Assembly: GCA_026075535.2 (NCBI GenBank)
Contig: AP026546.1
Location: 5,642,001 to 5,706,000 of the forward strand
Length of the DNA: 64,000 bases
Source of the DNA: Tricholoma matsutake
Lineage: Eukaryota; Basidiomycota; Agaricomycetes; Agaricales; Tricholomataceae
Reading direction: 5' to 3'
Positions 23,902-36,174 of the stretch are shown here, piece by piece; within the stretch, counting starts at the first letter, position 1; every line of letters starts with the position of its first letter. Position numbers and translations under genes: made by a program. The notes beneath the pieces are model-generated. The model saw only the letters and a program-made list of their open reading frames with translations, was not told where the DNA came from and ran no database searches.

Positions 23902-26136
23902 CTATTCCTCTTCCTCTCCCTCCCCTGCCCCTTCCCCTTCCCCTTCCCTTCCCCTGCTCTCCCCTTCACCCTCGTCAGCCTCCACATTGACTGCTTTGCC
24001 TTTGCCCTTCTTCTGGGAAGTAATCAGATTTTATAATACAGTTTTTAGAATACCACTCACCAGTTTGTTCGCGTGCGCTTTGAGTTCCTGTGACTCTCAT
24101 AAGTAAGTAATCAAACAAAGAAATGATGAAACATGTCACCTTTAACTGTGCTTTTGAGAGGGCCTGGAAGTACAAGTCGAAATCTTTCTTCATTCTGCTG
24201 GGATGAGACTGCTTCCACTCGCGACCGCAAATGTTTCTAACAGATGGTAATAAGTATCATTTAGCTGATGGTGACATTATGGCTTACCGAGGTGTGTGCG
24301 CCAAACCAAGTTCCCAAGAATCTCCCACTGCCGCACTCGCTTTCACTGTCTTCATTATATTTCTTCAGGGTCACAACCCACTAGCCTCTGGAAGAGCTGC
24401 ATGGAAAACATTTGATGCACCGCCCACAGTACCCGTCGACGTAGGTTCAAGCAAGGGAGATGGGGAACCATGCACGTTGCAGGTTGTGGCATGTTCAGAT
24501 GGTCGCGTAACAACTTTGGGGAGAGGTATGATGGTTGTGGGTATGGTAACCACAACGTTTGAACTACATGATGGATAAGAATTCAGTGCGAGCGTAACAT
24601 GTGTTAAGAGTAGTTTCACTCACATTGGGTTCGACATCTGAAACAAAATCAGTATTGTAAAATCGTTCAGAAACTGACTCGGAAATACTCACTATAACAG
24701 TCACTGGTGTGGTATCTAGTGATGGAACAATCTCTGTATCGACAGCTTGAGGAATGACTGGACGGTGGGGTTGCGCTGGAGCCTGGTCAGGTGTCGAGCT
24801 ACATATGACTTTAGTACCAGTAACCACATCTACATCATCAGCTTTCGAGTCCTTCTGAGATCATCTCATCTTCTTGTTGGGGGGTTTGGAATCATTGCCA
24901 GTTCCTGCATGAGTCCGCTTCTTCTGGTCGGCTCCCTTTGATAAACGATCAACCTCTTCTTTCTTGATCTTGAGTTTGGCTTGCTGCTTCATGTACAACT
25001 TTTGCCAGCTTGAGAAATTCTTGATCCAAACGCGATCTGCCTTCCAGTGTTCTGAGCAAAGCTGGAGTTCCGGGAATTTGGCCTCCATCTCATTCCAGTA
25101 GTGGGTAAGCATGACAATATCTGCATTTTGGTAACCTGTAGGCAGTTGCATAGTCCTCACAAGAAGTGACCAGATCCCTCGCGCATGTTTGTAGATCGCT
25201 TTTTGCTGCTCCTCAGAGATTGGAGTGCCTTGCTTGTCCTCAAGATATGCCATGGCCTTCTTTGTTTTCGTATTGCTGAGATCCAGTGAGTCCCCCTCAT
25301 CATCTGATTCTTCTGGGTCAGTAACATCCTTAGTTTGTGTCCAGGATGATTCGTGCCACCATCAAACATGAGGGAAGTTGTCTCTAGATAATGTTGGAGT
25401 AAGTGATGAGGTGGATGTCATCATTAAGGAAGGTAATGTGATTCCAAGGGGATTTGATGTCAAGGGCAGCGCTCTTGGTATCGCCTCAACTAGTTCAGTA
25501 TATGCGGACCTACCCAACAATTGAACCTCACATTTTCAGAAATAGTAGATATTACACACTGCCACATAGCATTCTTTTCCTTCAAAATCTCATTCTCCTT
25601 CTGCAGTATTGTAACCTGTTCAATGAGTCAACTGTATGCGCCATTTTTTGATGCTATTAGCATGTCATGCGACGCAAATGAGAAAGAATTTGTCAACTAG
25701 CCAGAATGATCTGATTCAGACATGATATCAGCAAATACACAGATTGGCCAAGAGTTACCACAGTGTTGATTGGCGAGTACAGCACAGATGTCGTGTTGAA
25801 ATGATTTTCTTGTTGGTTAGAGGTTCCATAGTTTGAATACCAGCCATGAATTGACGACCCTGAAGTGTTTGAGGAATCTGAAGAAACAAAATTGGATGGT
25901 GAACGGATTTGAGCAAGATCAAAATTGAGGCCATTGTGTCCACCACATGAGATGTTCATGGAAGACGAGTTCTGGAGAGAACCATAGCCAAAACCATGTT
26001 CAGAAGATCCTGGAGAGCTTGAGAACATGGATGGCAAGAGGAAGCACTCACTTTGTTTGGATGCAAACAAACATTGTTTCGAGCAGGCGCTACTGCCAGT
26101 GCGCGCATCTACACAATGCGCGTCGATGGCAACCAA
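23902..26136 (-). CDS. Accessory protein gene of the Plavaka element (multi-exon, limits uncertain)
   Basis: Right to left: a Ser/Gly/Asn-rich region (26136-25740), an acidic segment (PEESDDEGDSLDL), then a helical, charged domain (25253-24861: QKAIYKHARGIWSLLVRTM, YWNEMEAKFPELQL, WIKNFSSWQKLYMKQQ) ending in a Lys-rich stretch. Further exons encode LKKYNEDSESECGSGRFLG, RMKKDFDLYFQALSKAQL and SQELKAHANKL. After a GT-AG intron (about 24004-24062) comes a KKGKGKA...GEGEGAGEGEEEE acidic tail ending at TAG 23902-23904. No enzyme motif is visible. By position it could be a DNA-binding accessory factor comparable to TnpA of CACTA elements. That is inference from context, and the start and several splice sites are not established. 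Confidence 0.5.
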
Positions 26137-26189
26137 GATTGTAACTCTGACTGGCTCAATGTATGATCATATACAGGACCCCAAAAATA

Positions 26190-29100
26190 TTAGTCATTAG
26201 CTACATCATTTTCATTGTCTACTGCATCGTGATCATTGAATGCGTCCAATGCGTCCAACTCTGCAATTTCAAATCCAAGATGCTCCCCGATGTAATGGAG
26301 CCTGGCATCCTCAGGAACAGGGGCAGTCCCATGTGGATTGGAATAAAATGGTGGCGCTATATGAGCCTGGATATCTTTGACATCAATTACCGCAAGCATA
26401 TTGTCACCACCATGTTTAACAACCCAAAGTGCCTCAGATGATTCTGTCCGCAGGTCCATATGAGCATGGAAGTAGAGGGAAACAAGAGCCAAAGTTTTTC
26501 TTTCTTTGCAGACATGCATCTCAAAGAAAAACAGGACTTCCGCAAACCTTATGTCATTCTCATGGATTATCTGGGAGAAACCAAAACAAATATCAGCGCT
26601 ATGAACTCGAAGACAAGAGAAATTACCTTCACATCCCTAGCCTGTCTGATCTTTGCCATACTTCTTTCCTTCCAAGCAGAGCGAGAAATTTATCCATTTG
26701 GAAGACATAACCAGGCCCACCGAACAACAGTAGGTTGCCAATCCTCAGAAACCTGATGTCCCGCATCATGAAGATACTGAGTAATGACTGCAGCTTCACA
26801 CTCCCAAACCTCATGAGCAGTCGCATCCTTAGCACACAGAAGATGATACCCAGATCCCAAATCCACTCCGCCATGGGGAATAGATGATGTTTCGGGCTCA
26901 AGATCTGGAATCATGGCTTTGAGCGCATTCACTTGTGCTCGGAAGAGACCTCTCTGAGCAAGATTAGCATATGGGTTTGATGGTTGCTTGATCTCTTGGC
27001 CTAAATTTCCAATAGTGCATTCCATTGCCCATTGAGCAACAAGTCCAAGTGGGCCAACATGGATTGCTTCTGGGACTAAGTGCAAGAGAGCATGGATGCT
27101 CTGCCACACAAAATGGAGTCATTCAAGTTTTCGTTGGTAATATAATACCTCAAATTCAATACAGAACTCCAGGAATAATTTGTGAGCCTTAGCAAGAAAG
27201 GACACGGTGAGCTTGCGTTGATGAATGATTCGTACAGCACGAGCTAGCTTGCAGAAATGGCACCAATATCATCGAGGAAGAACACAAAAAAGTAGCCCAG
27301 GACCAAGGCAAAAGAGATAGGCAAGAAATTCAGCTGCTTTATAGCCACTAGAGATTTTTTCAGCAGGATTGCATGGGGCATGACCAAATGATCCAGGAAT
27401 GTATGGTCCTGCCACTTCCACCTCTGCACCATGAGCTATCCATGTCTTGCCTCGAAGAGTTGCCCATTCCCATGTGCTCCGATCGTCACTTTTGTCGCAA
27501 TCAAAAGTACCACGCCAGAGCCCAATCAGTAATTTGGGGAGATTGATGGCAATATGGTGCATGAGATCACCCAGAAAACAGGATGGGACTCCAAGCAATC
27601 GAGGAAGTCCATCAAAGATGCTAGGTTTGGATATGCCTGTGAGACGACGACGAGCTGCATACTGTGTTACATTAGGTGATGTAATGATGAGATGGAGATT
27701 TTCACGATATGACTCTGTGGAAGCCGAAGGAAGATTGTTGATGTCGATATCAGGGTGGTTAGATTTGACTTGATCTTCACAAACATTGCTTGGGCATAGT
27801 AATGCAGGAAAATAATGTGGTGTACCAGGTTTGTTACGGCCAGGTAACCCACACATGAGACGGCAGCCCATCTGCCCATGGTGACCAACCCAACCATTCA
27901 GATCTACCATTCCTACCGCGTCTGCTGTGGCAAAAGCAAGAAAAGGATGGGAAGTGAAGACAACATCACGAGAAGCATCCCAGATAACTAGTCCTTCTCG
28001 TTGAAGGGCTGCCAACTGATACAGTGCTGGAAAGATAAAAGACGCAGCGATCTGAGGTGGATTTGGACCAGGAATAAATCCACCAGGCAAGACATATTTC
28101 TTTTTGTAACAAATTTCAGGAGATAAATCAAGAATTACCCAAATGTATATCCAGCAGTCAGACTTTTTCATACGATAGAGTTGAGCACCATCCATTGAGA
28201 AGAGAAGGACCATATCTTCAGGTTTTATGCGACTATTAATGACTGCATCCATCAGTCCACGACCATGGTGAACATCTTCGAGGACCGAAACATCAATATT
28301 GACCATCCCAGAAAGCTCAGCCAAATCGGGGAGAAGCATGTTCACGCAATGCTCTCGGTATCACATCTGTTTAGCGCCTTCAGGATGAGCCCATTGCGCT
28401 TGGAGCTGTGGGCCAGGCATTATAGTCGAGAACTGCAACCGGGGTTTCTTGAGTTCACCATCGCTGGAAGCAAGAACGGCTGGGTCATAACGGGGCTCAG
28501 AGCAGATTGAACACACTTCAAGGTGTTCGAATGGACCTGTAAAAGCATGACAGGAATTTATGCACATATCATGCAGAACCGGTATGATTCCTGTGATATT
28601 TTTGATGCGTCGTTTAACCTGATCATAAGATAAAACATTGTCATTGGGGTGTCTCCTGAGGATCGCGGCTCGTGCAGAATTGTATGTCTCCTGAGATGCG
28701 TTTCCAACAGCAAGAAATAAGTCGATCGAGAGGCGTAGGTCAGGATCCTCGGTCAGGTCAATGGATTCCCGCGATGGGTTCCAAAGGCGGTCTAGGTCAT
28801 CCGGTTCAAGTTGTGAGTTATCCAAGGAAGCGTTCCTCAGGGCATCGACAAATTCTTGGGAGATTCGAAGTTGTTCAAGATTCGCGACTGGATCTGGAGA
28901 AACGGATTCTTCTGGATCATCCATTTCTGAAGTCGATCCATTTGGGTTGTCTGGGCTAGCTGAACGGTTTGCATTCGGTTGTGACTGTGGGCTCGAAGGT
29001 TGTTGGAAGTTAAGTGGAGGAGTTGGCGAACGTGATGGAACACCACTCATTCTATGCTAGATGTACCATTTGTGACAAAGATCGACTACACACAAGGGAT

Positions 29101-29476
29101 CGGTTACCTGAAAACTTTGAGATTCCAGGAAATCTGGAGGATCAGTTGAATTTTCATGAGAACGACTTGTACGTCTCCTTTTTGTAGGTGATTCGAGATC
29201 TTCTTCATCATCCCAGCGTTCTCCATGAGATGACGACGGCCCAGTGTCACCTACATGATGCAAGAGGTATGTGAAATGTCTAGTAGGTTCATCTAGTTCT
29301 ATACCTTGGTCGGAGGCTAGGTTAGATGCCATGAACTGCGAAAATGACTGTGAAAATGCTGTAGATAATGCAGATGCCTTGCTATCTTTTGCGTGTCGTT
29401 TTCTAGTTCGTATGCTGACCAGTTTTCCACCTTTACACAGATGTGGACATTCACATAATACAAGGTTGTTGGACAT
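26190..29476 (-). pseudogene. Plavaka/Tnp2-type transposase gene with premature stops
   Basis: Starts at ATG 29476 with a Cys/His N-terminal motif (CECPHLCKGGK) and a basic linker. Intron 29057-29107 joins SQSFQ to HRMSGVPSRS; a second optional intron sits near 29243-29300. The Tnp2 region follows: SCHAFTGPFEHLEVCSICSEPRYD, then LFSMDGAQLYRMKKSDCWIY (catalytic region), DLNGWVGHHGQMGCRLMCGL, and TIGNLGQEIKQPSNPYANL. Intron 26571-26626 leads to the last exon (ALVSLYFHAHMDL), ending at TAA 26190-26192. In-frame TGA stops at 28361-28363, 27269-27271 and near 27120 interrupt it; at 28361 and 27120 the family usually has arginine. The protein would cut and paste the element by binding its terminal repeats. 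This copy is probably not autonomous. Confidence 0.82.
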
Positions 29477-30085
29477 GGGCCTATCTTATCAAATTGTGCG
29501 CATGCAAAGGCAGAAGGATTACAACATTTTAGGAAGAACAATTTTTTGATGACAAATCAAAATGGTTTCTTATTTTTGACAAGTTGTCGTTGTGAGTCGT
29601 TTTTTGTCACTGAGCAAAAAAAACACCTTCCTACATCGCTCTCAACCTCTCTACGTCGAGTGACTCTTCACTGGGTTTTAACGTTGATCGAACGATGCTT
29701 CGTGGCATGCCTTTCCACTGCAAATTATCTTTCCTTTTTTAATAAGTATCTAATAGTTATATGCTGTACTCAGTATTATGAAAATTGAAAATGTATATTT
29801 ATTATCAGTTGGAATGGCATAATCCATCTTTTCAAGCAGGTGCAAGGTAATAATTCAATTGGAAATTATGTAGGATTATGTAATAAATGAAAAAAGCGAA
29901 CGGAAATGATTCGTACTTCATTGAATAGTTTGCTCGTCGTCGCACACGATGAGCAGGATGCTGTGGCGCATGGTGATGGACCATGGGAGACGGTCAGCAG
30001 ATGAATGATCGATGATGGGAAACAGGCACATGGGGGCTGATCTGACATGATGCATGATGCATGATGTTAGATGAGGACAACACCG
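29477..30085. other. Plavaka 5' subterminal noncoding region
   Basis: Lies between the transposase start and the right terminal repeat. It is AT-rich with short palindromes (CATGATGCATGATG near 30046-30063) and no supported gene. It should contain the transposase promoter. Confidence 0.4.
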
Positions 30086-30147
30086 TTGCACGCGCGGGAA
30101 ATCCCTTCGCGCGCGGAAAACAATATTTGTACAAAGGAACCGTCATA
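30086..30147 (-). repeat. Right terminal inverted repeat of the Plavaka element
   Basis: Reverse complement of 23271-23332 with mostly transition mismatches. It is followed by the target duplication CTCTAA at 30148-30153. Confidence 0.85.
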
Positions 30148-30193
30148 CTCTAATCCATCATGATCATATTACTCGGAGATCGGACCATGTTAT

Positions 30194-33158
30194 TCAATCC
30201 TCAGTATCATGAACAACAACATCCATCACAGACCTATGATGTCTTCATTCAGCGACAGAACATAGACCTCCCAATAGAAATTGCAATTGCTTACCTGAGA
30301 TTCATGGACAGCCCAGACTCGATATCAGTCAGGGTTAGCGCATCAATGGAGTGCACGCCAGGTGTTAAAGCCAAAAACTCCATCCTGACCGACTGACACG
30401 CAGACGGTCGAAGCGGCCTGCCAGAGATATCCGGGGTCAGAACCAGGGTATATGATTCACACTATAAAATTAATGTAAACCCACCCAATGCGAACCCGAG
30501 AATCCATCGGCAATATCCCAACAAGGCCCATCTTTACAGCACCAGACGCACCATCATCTTCCGATTTGGGGCTCCTTCGCCGATTCGGACAAGTGATCTC
30601 GAACCTCCTAGTCCATGTAGACTGGTTGAATACAAATATGTCTAGTGTGAAGCGATTTGTAGGATATATCTTGTCTGGACCCAAGATCCTCTCCCCTGCC
30701 TGCCTGTTCCGCGTCGTTCTCTCTACAGGAAGTAGACCAACGGAAACTACAATGGCTTCCCCACTTTCTTTAACATTTTTCAGGTGCGTAAGCATCTTCT
30801 GTTCTCCGAACGAGCCAGTGACCCAAGGACCCGGAGTTGAAGCAAATGCCTTTCCTGTGCCCGCTCCGCGCTCCCGAGGTAGTTCCACAGCGGGACCGAT
30901 GTTCCCGGAATGCGATGTGATGGGACCTTGAGACATAGGAATGGGAGATGCAGCTAGGAAAGGCGGGTAGGCTGGGTAAGCGGGTGTCGGAGGAAGAATC
31001 TGGTCGTTCGGAAGACCGTGCAATTGGACGGAATCTGTAGATGGAGGTGGCGGAGGTGGAGGTGCACTGTATGTAGTAGGGGAGCGGGGCATTTGAGCGG
31101 ATACGGAAGGTGGAATATATGACATTCTTGAAGGAGGGCCGGAAAGAGGCGATTGTTCTCTCTCACGGTGTGAGATATCCAGTGCAGGTGTTGAGGCACG
31201 ATTGGGCGAGGCTGTTTTCAGCGACCTATTGGCAAAGGATATAGGAAGGGTGTGTCGCTTGCTACCTGCCGTAGCGGACGACTGTGGGGCGGAGGAAGCA
31301 GAGTATGGGGACATTGTTCGCATAGCCGACGCAGGAAATGGAGAAGCTGGCTCAGGGAGGGCGTGATGCCCTCCGGGTAGGTCCTCCTCGAGCTGATCAA
31401 GCGGCTGTCCTTGATGTGTGGAGAGATCAAGAACACAATTCCATCGGGATGCAAATGTCCGTGTAGGATATGACGTGAAGTCCTCGTCTAAAGGTTGCGA
31501 GTAGGGTTTCCCGAAGATATTAATAGTGACAGGTCGCTGAAGTTCAGCAGCAGAATTGGTCGGATGATTCTGAAGATCTCGAGATAAGGAAAATCCTTCA
31601 ATCTCTTCTGGTGGTCGCAAGAATGACACTGCATAGAGTAAGTTGTACTGTGCCATTGCTTCGACTTGGAGAGGGAATGTCTTCAGCTCCGCGTCCCTCT
31701 TGAAAGATCCTTCACCCCATCCGATGAGGGTAGCTTTGGCACCCTCTCCTCCGACCTTCACGTCCACCTTTTCAACCAAGAAACCTACATCTGACCCTGA
31801 CTCTCCAGAGTTCTCAATTTCCACGCAAAGTACCACGGTCCGCTCTTCATTTCCCGCCTCCCGCCTCTCACGTTCATCTTGGGCATCATCAGAATCTAAG
31901 CTAACCTGTGTCTCAGGAAGGAGAACATATGGAACGAACACGGTGCGCATCCGCACTCGAAATCCGGACACAGTCCGCAGGGTCCTGCGAAATGACTTGC
32001 GAAGCGTTGGATGAGCGATGCGAACGGCAGTCATGGGGGAAGGAGAAGGTGTGGGAAGAGGAGGGAGACGAACGGGGGGTAGTGAGAACAAGTTCTGGCG
32101 AGATGCCGTGCCGAGACGGGTAGATGGAAGGGATATTTGTGAGCCTGAGTTGGAGAATACAGGACCTGAATGCTAGAAGTTAGTATCTAACGCGTTGAAG
32201 TCGACTTGCACAATGTTTACCCCCAAGGAGGCCTGTGAGAAGGTTGACTTCTTGGAGTCCGCCATCCATTATGTCCTCTTCTGGTTCGACCGGCGTGCCT
32301 TCGATGGTTGTGGGTGATTCAGGGTCTGTCAATGGCTGGCCTACAGAAGCAAAGAAGAGACGTAATGGATGATTGGGCTGCGCAAGAGGCAGTGGTTTCT
32401 CTCGCAGTGTTGCCGATACGGTTAGACACAACAAGGGATCAGAAACATTCAACCGCAAAAACGCTTTCAGGGGGAAGATAAGTCAACATGATAGAGTTTA
32501 GAGAAGCACAGTCTTACAAACAGTAAGTGACAGTCGATAGACAGCTACCCAGAGTTGCTCCTTGTCTGACCATAGCAAAGAGAAAGCTTCCAGAGAATCT
32601 TCCGAGGAGTCCTGTCCCCATATTTGAGCGAGAAGTAGAGTTCCTTCGGAGGCAACATATCTTCGGTCATGTTCTGCAGATGAAGGTGTCGGATGGGGCG
32701 TAGTTGGAGGGAATACAGAGGGATGATGGGGCGGCAATTGGAGGTTACTCTGGGGTAGAGATGTTCGCGGAGGAGCAGAAAGTCTTGCGATGCGAACCGA
32801 GTCTTGGGTTGGCGTGGGGTCGGGAGATATGTAAGTTGCTTCTAGGGATACTTGAATGTGAGCCAAAAAAGCAATAAGAGGTTGGGGTGGATGGTCAGCA
32901 TCCGCAGGAGATGACGGTGTTGGATGTTCAACACGGAAAGTGAGCATTGATTGGAGCTGTTCATCTAAATGTTTATCAGCCGTCGCACGAAAAATCTAAA
33001 GATGCTCACCCACCGAAGAATATCTGTTTCCTTTCCACCGAAGACGATTGCAGCCTTGTTAGCCAGTCATCGGAGGTAGTCTGCGGAGGAAGTTCTACGG
33101 ATGTATCAGGAACTACGATGTTCAGCGCAGAAGACGCAAAGAGTTGTTCAAACGACAT
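30194..33158 (-). CDS. TRS65: TRAPPII complex subunit Trs65-like protein, 892 aa, six exons
   Basis: Trs65 is a subunit specific to TRAPPII, the Golgi complex that activates Ypt31/32-type Rab GTPases in late secretory traffic. Exons (minus): 33158-33014, 32964-32518, 32463-32221, 32165-30485, 30417-30295, 30233-30194; these joins keep one open frame to TGA 30194-30196. Introns are 49-67 nt with GT-AG ends. The N-terminus is MSFEQLFASSALN; an upstream in-frame ATG at 33209 is possible. The C-terminal block reads IGPLRPSACQSVRMEF, TPGVHSIDALTLTD and SGLSMNLRSVMDVVV, which I recognise as the conserved Trs65 tail. A long Pro/Ser-rich low-complexity insert lies mid-protein. It has no premature stops, in contrast to the surrounding transposons. 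A Plavaka element begins 41 bp past its stop. Confidence 0.87.
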
Positions 33159-33263
33159 GGAAGTGACAGTCAATCCACACTCGGACCGGGCTCGGAGTTC
33201 AACGTTCAACCTCTTTCAGCTTTCACTGCTGTCAAGTTGACAGACAGCGCGTAGCCCAGCCCC
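33159..33263. promoter_or_regulatory. Upstream region of the Trs65-like gene
   Basis: Short, GC-richer spacer between the Trs65 start and a possible divergent reading frame starting at 33264. No specific promoter motif was identified. The role is inferred from position. Confidence 0.3.
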
Positions 33264-33530
33264 ATGCATTTACAGCCTGGCTATCTAGAAATTGAACTGC
33301 CAGCCACATTCAAGTAAGTATCGCAAGAGGATGTGAAACAAATCTCCCGGATTCTGCAACGGCCCTTGACGGCGAGCGCTCGACCTCCGTCCTGCGACGG
33401 ATCTTGGACTTGAAATCTTATGTTCAAATACCTCTCAGAATTCTCCTGTGGCTGCTATCGAAACTACGACGCATTGTCTATTTAGGACGCAGAACGCCAT
33501 CCTCCGGCTTCTCATTGAGCGGAAGCAGAC
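33264..33530 (+). pseudogene. Possible 5' fragment of a divergent host gene, cut by gypsy-3
   Basis: An ATG at 33264 opens MHLQPGYLEIELPATF, followed by a perfect donor GTAAGT (33314). Downstream another frame is open from about 33297 to 33530 (ALDGERSTSVLRRILDLKSY, RILLWLLSKLRRIVYLGRR) and reaches exactly the edge of the gypsy-3 LTR. I do not recognise the family. It could be a host gene broken by the insertion or a chance frame; the splice between the two parts is unproven. Confidence 0.25.
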
Positions 33531-33779
33531 TGTGACGAACGCAACCCTAACCAACTGCAAATGGACAGTGTTTCTTATTTATTTCATCACTCTCCTTACC
33601 CACTATTTCTTTGGCTATGATACTGCCTTCACCCCTGTTTTATATTTAACTCATGAACCCCTATATATCCTACAGTATAAAAACTCTATGTACTTGTAGT
33701 CTACTCTTCAGAATCCAGTTTCATTTTATCACGTCCTGTCCGAATTGAACGTGTGACGAAACCGTAACTACCGGTCACA
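33531..33779 (+). repeat. 5' LTR of gypsy-3 (249 bp, limits inferred)
   Basis: Bounded by TGTGACGAAC at 33531 and ACCGGTCACA at 33779, giving TGTGAC/GTCACA ends. A TATA box (TATAAAAA) lies near 33676. No second copy was found in the window, so the limits rest on the terminal inverted repeat and the adjacent gag leader. Confidence 0.55.
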
Positions 33780-33952
33780 CTTTCACCACATATTTTGACG
33801 AGTACAGAAACTATCTGAAGAACCTCTGCTTTTGTCCTTACGCTCTGATACTCTGCGGCTGATCACCCCGGACTTCATTGCTTATTGACAAAGCCTCCCC
33901 CTTGTTATTTTCCTCTGTCAACAAACTTTTTACCACCTATTATCAAGTCTAG

Positions 33953-36161
33953 ATGATGTCCTACAAGCTGCACAGCACAACTAGACATGTTCAAGGTGAG
34001 TTGATCCGTCCTTCTGCAGACGCTGGTTCATCTGTCAGGGATGCCTCGATGCACCCTTTACCTTCCACCTTAGCAGCCAGATCCTTTGCAGATGTGGTTA
34101 TGGCGAGAACCCTGTCACTGTTTCTTGATGGTGTTAGGAATTCCTTTCATGACCTAATCACACAGGAGGGAGCAAATGCTTCTATAACCCCCAGAGTTGG
34201 CAAAATGCCCTCTGATGATGATGATGAAGGCCGTAGTGCCTTCGCATCGCCCCTCTTTGGTGTAGAAGAGGAAGACAGAGAACTGTGGGTCACAGTTAAG
34301 CCACAACGGTCCCATAGTTTAGATTCTCTAAAGAAGAGTAATATTAGAGTCAAATTCCTATCCAAATGTGCTAACGCTAAACAGGATTGAAATGATCCCG
34401 TGTTGGATGAGGCTGAGAAAAGTTTGACTCCAGACCAGCATGAGCATATCCGGAAACGTAACACTGTGTTAAGAACCTGTGGAGGAACAGCTTCCTCATG
34501 TGGCAAAGGTCCCTCTAATTTGAAAGGAAAAGGACCAGACCCTCAAAACTGGGGCAATGCTGGCATTGACCCTGAAGAATTAGATGCTGACAGGCAAAAA
34601 CATCAGTATGAATACTATAGCCTGAAAAGGAAGCATGAGTTGGAGGAAGTGGGATCCACTGCCTCTAAGGAAAAGAAGTCTATAGATGAGCACATTGGTC
34701 CATTGCCAATGGAAGATTTGGCACCATCCAGTGACAAAAAACAAAAGTCCCAGAAAAGACAGACTGGCTCGCAGAAAGCTAAGTCTAAGAAAGAAAAAGA
34801 GAAAGCTCACAAGAAGGATTCCAAGTCTAGTGAAATCTTGGAGCAGATTGGCTTGCTGGATTAAGCAAAAAATCAAAATCCAGTAAAGCTAAGAGAGGTC
34901 GAGCTGATGCACTGCAACCTTTAGACCAGGTAGAAGCTAAAAGTTATCTTGGTCGTGTTTTAGATGAAGTTTGGGAGGATAGCCAATCTGTTGGTGATGA
35001 TGGGTCTTCTCCCTCATTGTCTTCATTGAGCTCGTCAGATTCCTCTGACTCTAGTTCTAGTGATAGCGACTCCTCAGACTCTAGCAGTTCATTGAGTCCC
35101 AGCAGCTCAGACTCGGGTTCAGACTCTGATGGTGACTCAGCAGCACCCACTGAACACTCCAGATCTCATTCGAGGAGTCATAGAAGTGGGCGCTTGAAAA
35201 AGTGCTCAAAGCATCACAAGTTGCATTCTAGCTCCACTAGAATCAAACCATGACTGCCCAAAGAGTATAGTGGTCAAGCAGACCCACAATTATTCCATCA
35301 GTTCATAAAAGAAAGTATGGATTATCTGGTAGATGGGTGTGTACCTTCAAATTGAAGAATACACACATTCTATCATATTATCTGAGAGGCAAGGCAAAAA
35401 ATTATTACACACAGAAAGCGGCTCAAAAAGAGCAGAAAATGATGCTAGTAAAATTCTTTAGCGGAATTTTCAACTACTGCTTCCCCATAAGTTTTAGATT
35501 GGATCTTAGGGACAAGCTTGACAGCTGTACCCAGGGTAGCCGATCCATTGACGACTATGTTTATGAGCTTGAAGAGCTGCATATGATGATAGGTGTTAGC
35601 GACAAATGGCAACAAGTTCTAAATCTATGGAAGGGACTCAACCAAGACATCCAGCAGGCTTTGTGGTGGGAAAAGTTGAACTCCAAAGTCTCGTCCTGGA
35701 AAAGGCTTGTCGAAGCTGCAGAACACTTCAAAGTGTCCAAACAAGAAGGAACATCCAAAAGGGGACAGTCTGGTGGTGAAAATAATCATTCCCAAAGGTT
35801 TTCTTCAGAAAATGGAGGGCACCGCCAAAATAGAACTTGAAACTCCAAACGTGAGAGAAGGCCGTTTAACAATGGGAATAGCCATGAAAATTCACTGCCT
35901 TGGCAGAATGGCTCTCATCCAAGCAATTGGTGAGCTAACCAGTCAAGGTCATTGAATACAGCTAATAATAGACCATCTGGGTCAAATTCTCAAAGTTTGA
36001 AACCTTTGAAACCTCAAATGAGTGAGAAGGAGAGAAATGAGCTGTTAGCCACCGGGAAATGCTTCAAGTGTAAGGAACCTGGTCACCTAGCACATAAATG
36101 CCCGCAGGGTACCTTCATGAAATCTGACAAGTTGGGAAAGGCCCCAGGCTTACCCTCTTAA
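33953..36161 (+). pseudogene. Gypsy-3 gag, inactivated
   Basis: Starts at ATG 33953 (MMSYKLHSTTRHVQ). It continues through an acidic/basic coiled region (KRKHELEEVGSTASKEKK, Lys-rich to 34864) and a long Ser/Asp-rich stretch (about 35017-35150). The gag core follows (LFHQFIKESMDYLVDG, YYLRGKAKNYYTQ, FRLDLRDKLDSC, about 35290-35700), and then a CCHC zinc knuckle (CFKCKEPGHLAHKC, about 36058-36100). At least five breaks (for example 34388, 34862, 35251 and 35838) separate the pieces. Confidence 0.75.
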
Positions 36162-36174
36162 AAAATCAGGATTA

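Larger units (their letters stand above)
23271..30147 (-). mobile_element. Complete Plavaka-type (Tnp2-family) DNA transposon, 6877 bp
   Basis: The ends are long inverted repeats beginning TATGACGGTTCCTTTGTAC (left from 23271; right as the reverse complement from 30147). They are alignable over about 62 bp with only a handful of mismatches, mostly transitions. The element is flanked by a perfect 6-bp direct repeat CTCTAA (23265-23270 and 30148-30153). Two minus-strand genes lie inside: a transposase (26190-29476) and an accessory protein gene (about 23902-26136). Both ends are intact, so this is a full-length copy, but the transposase carries premature stops. It inserted 41 bp beyond the stop codon of the Trs65 gene. 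Confidence 0.88.

Noticed and set aside
23911..23970. C/T-rich tract as a simple repeat or promoter element
   Set aside because: On the minus strand it encodes the Gly/Glu tail of the Plavaka accessory protein in an open frame that ends in a normal stop.
27447..27773. Plus-strand frame within the Plavaka transposase
   Set aside because: Antisense to the conserved transposase frame, with no motif of its own.
30488..30931. Plus-strand 147-codon frame opposite the Trs65-like gene
   Set aside because: Antisense shadow; the minus-strand exon structure and conserved C-terminus explain the region.
34944..35150. Glu/Ser-rich minus-strand frame
   Set aside because: It is the antisense shadow of the Ser/Asp-rich part of gypsy-3 gag.
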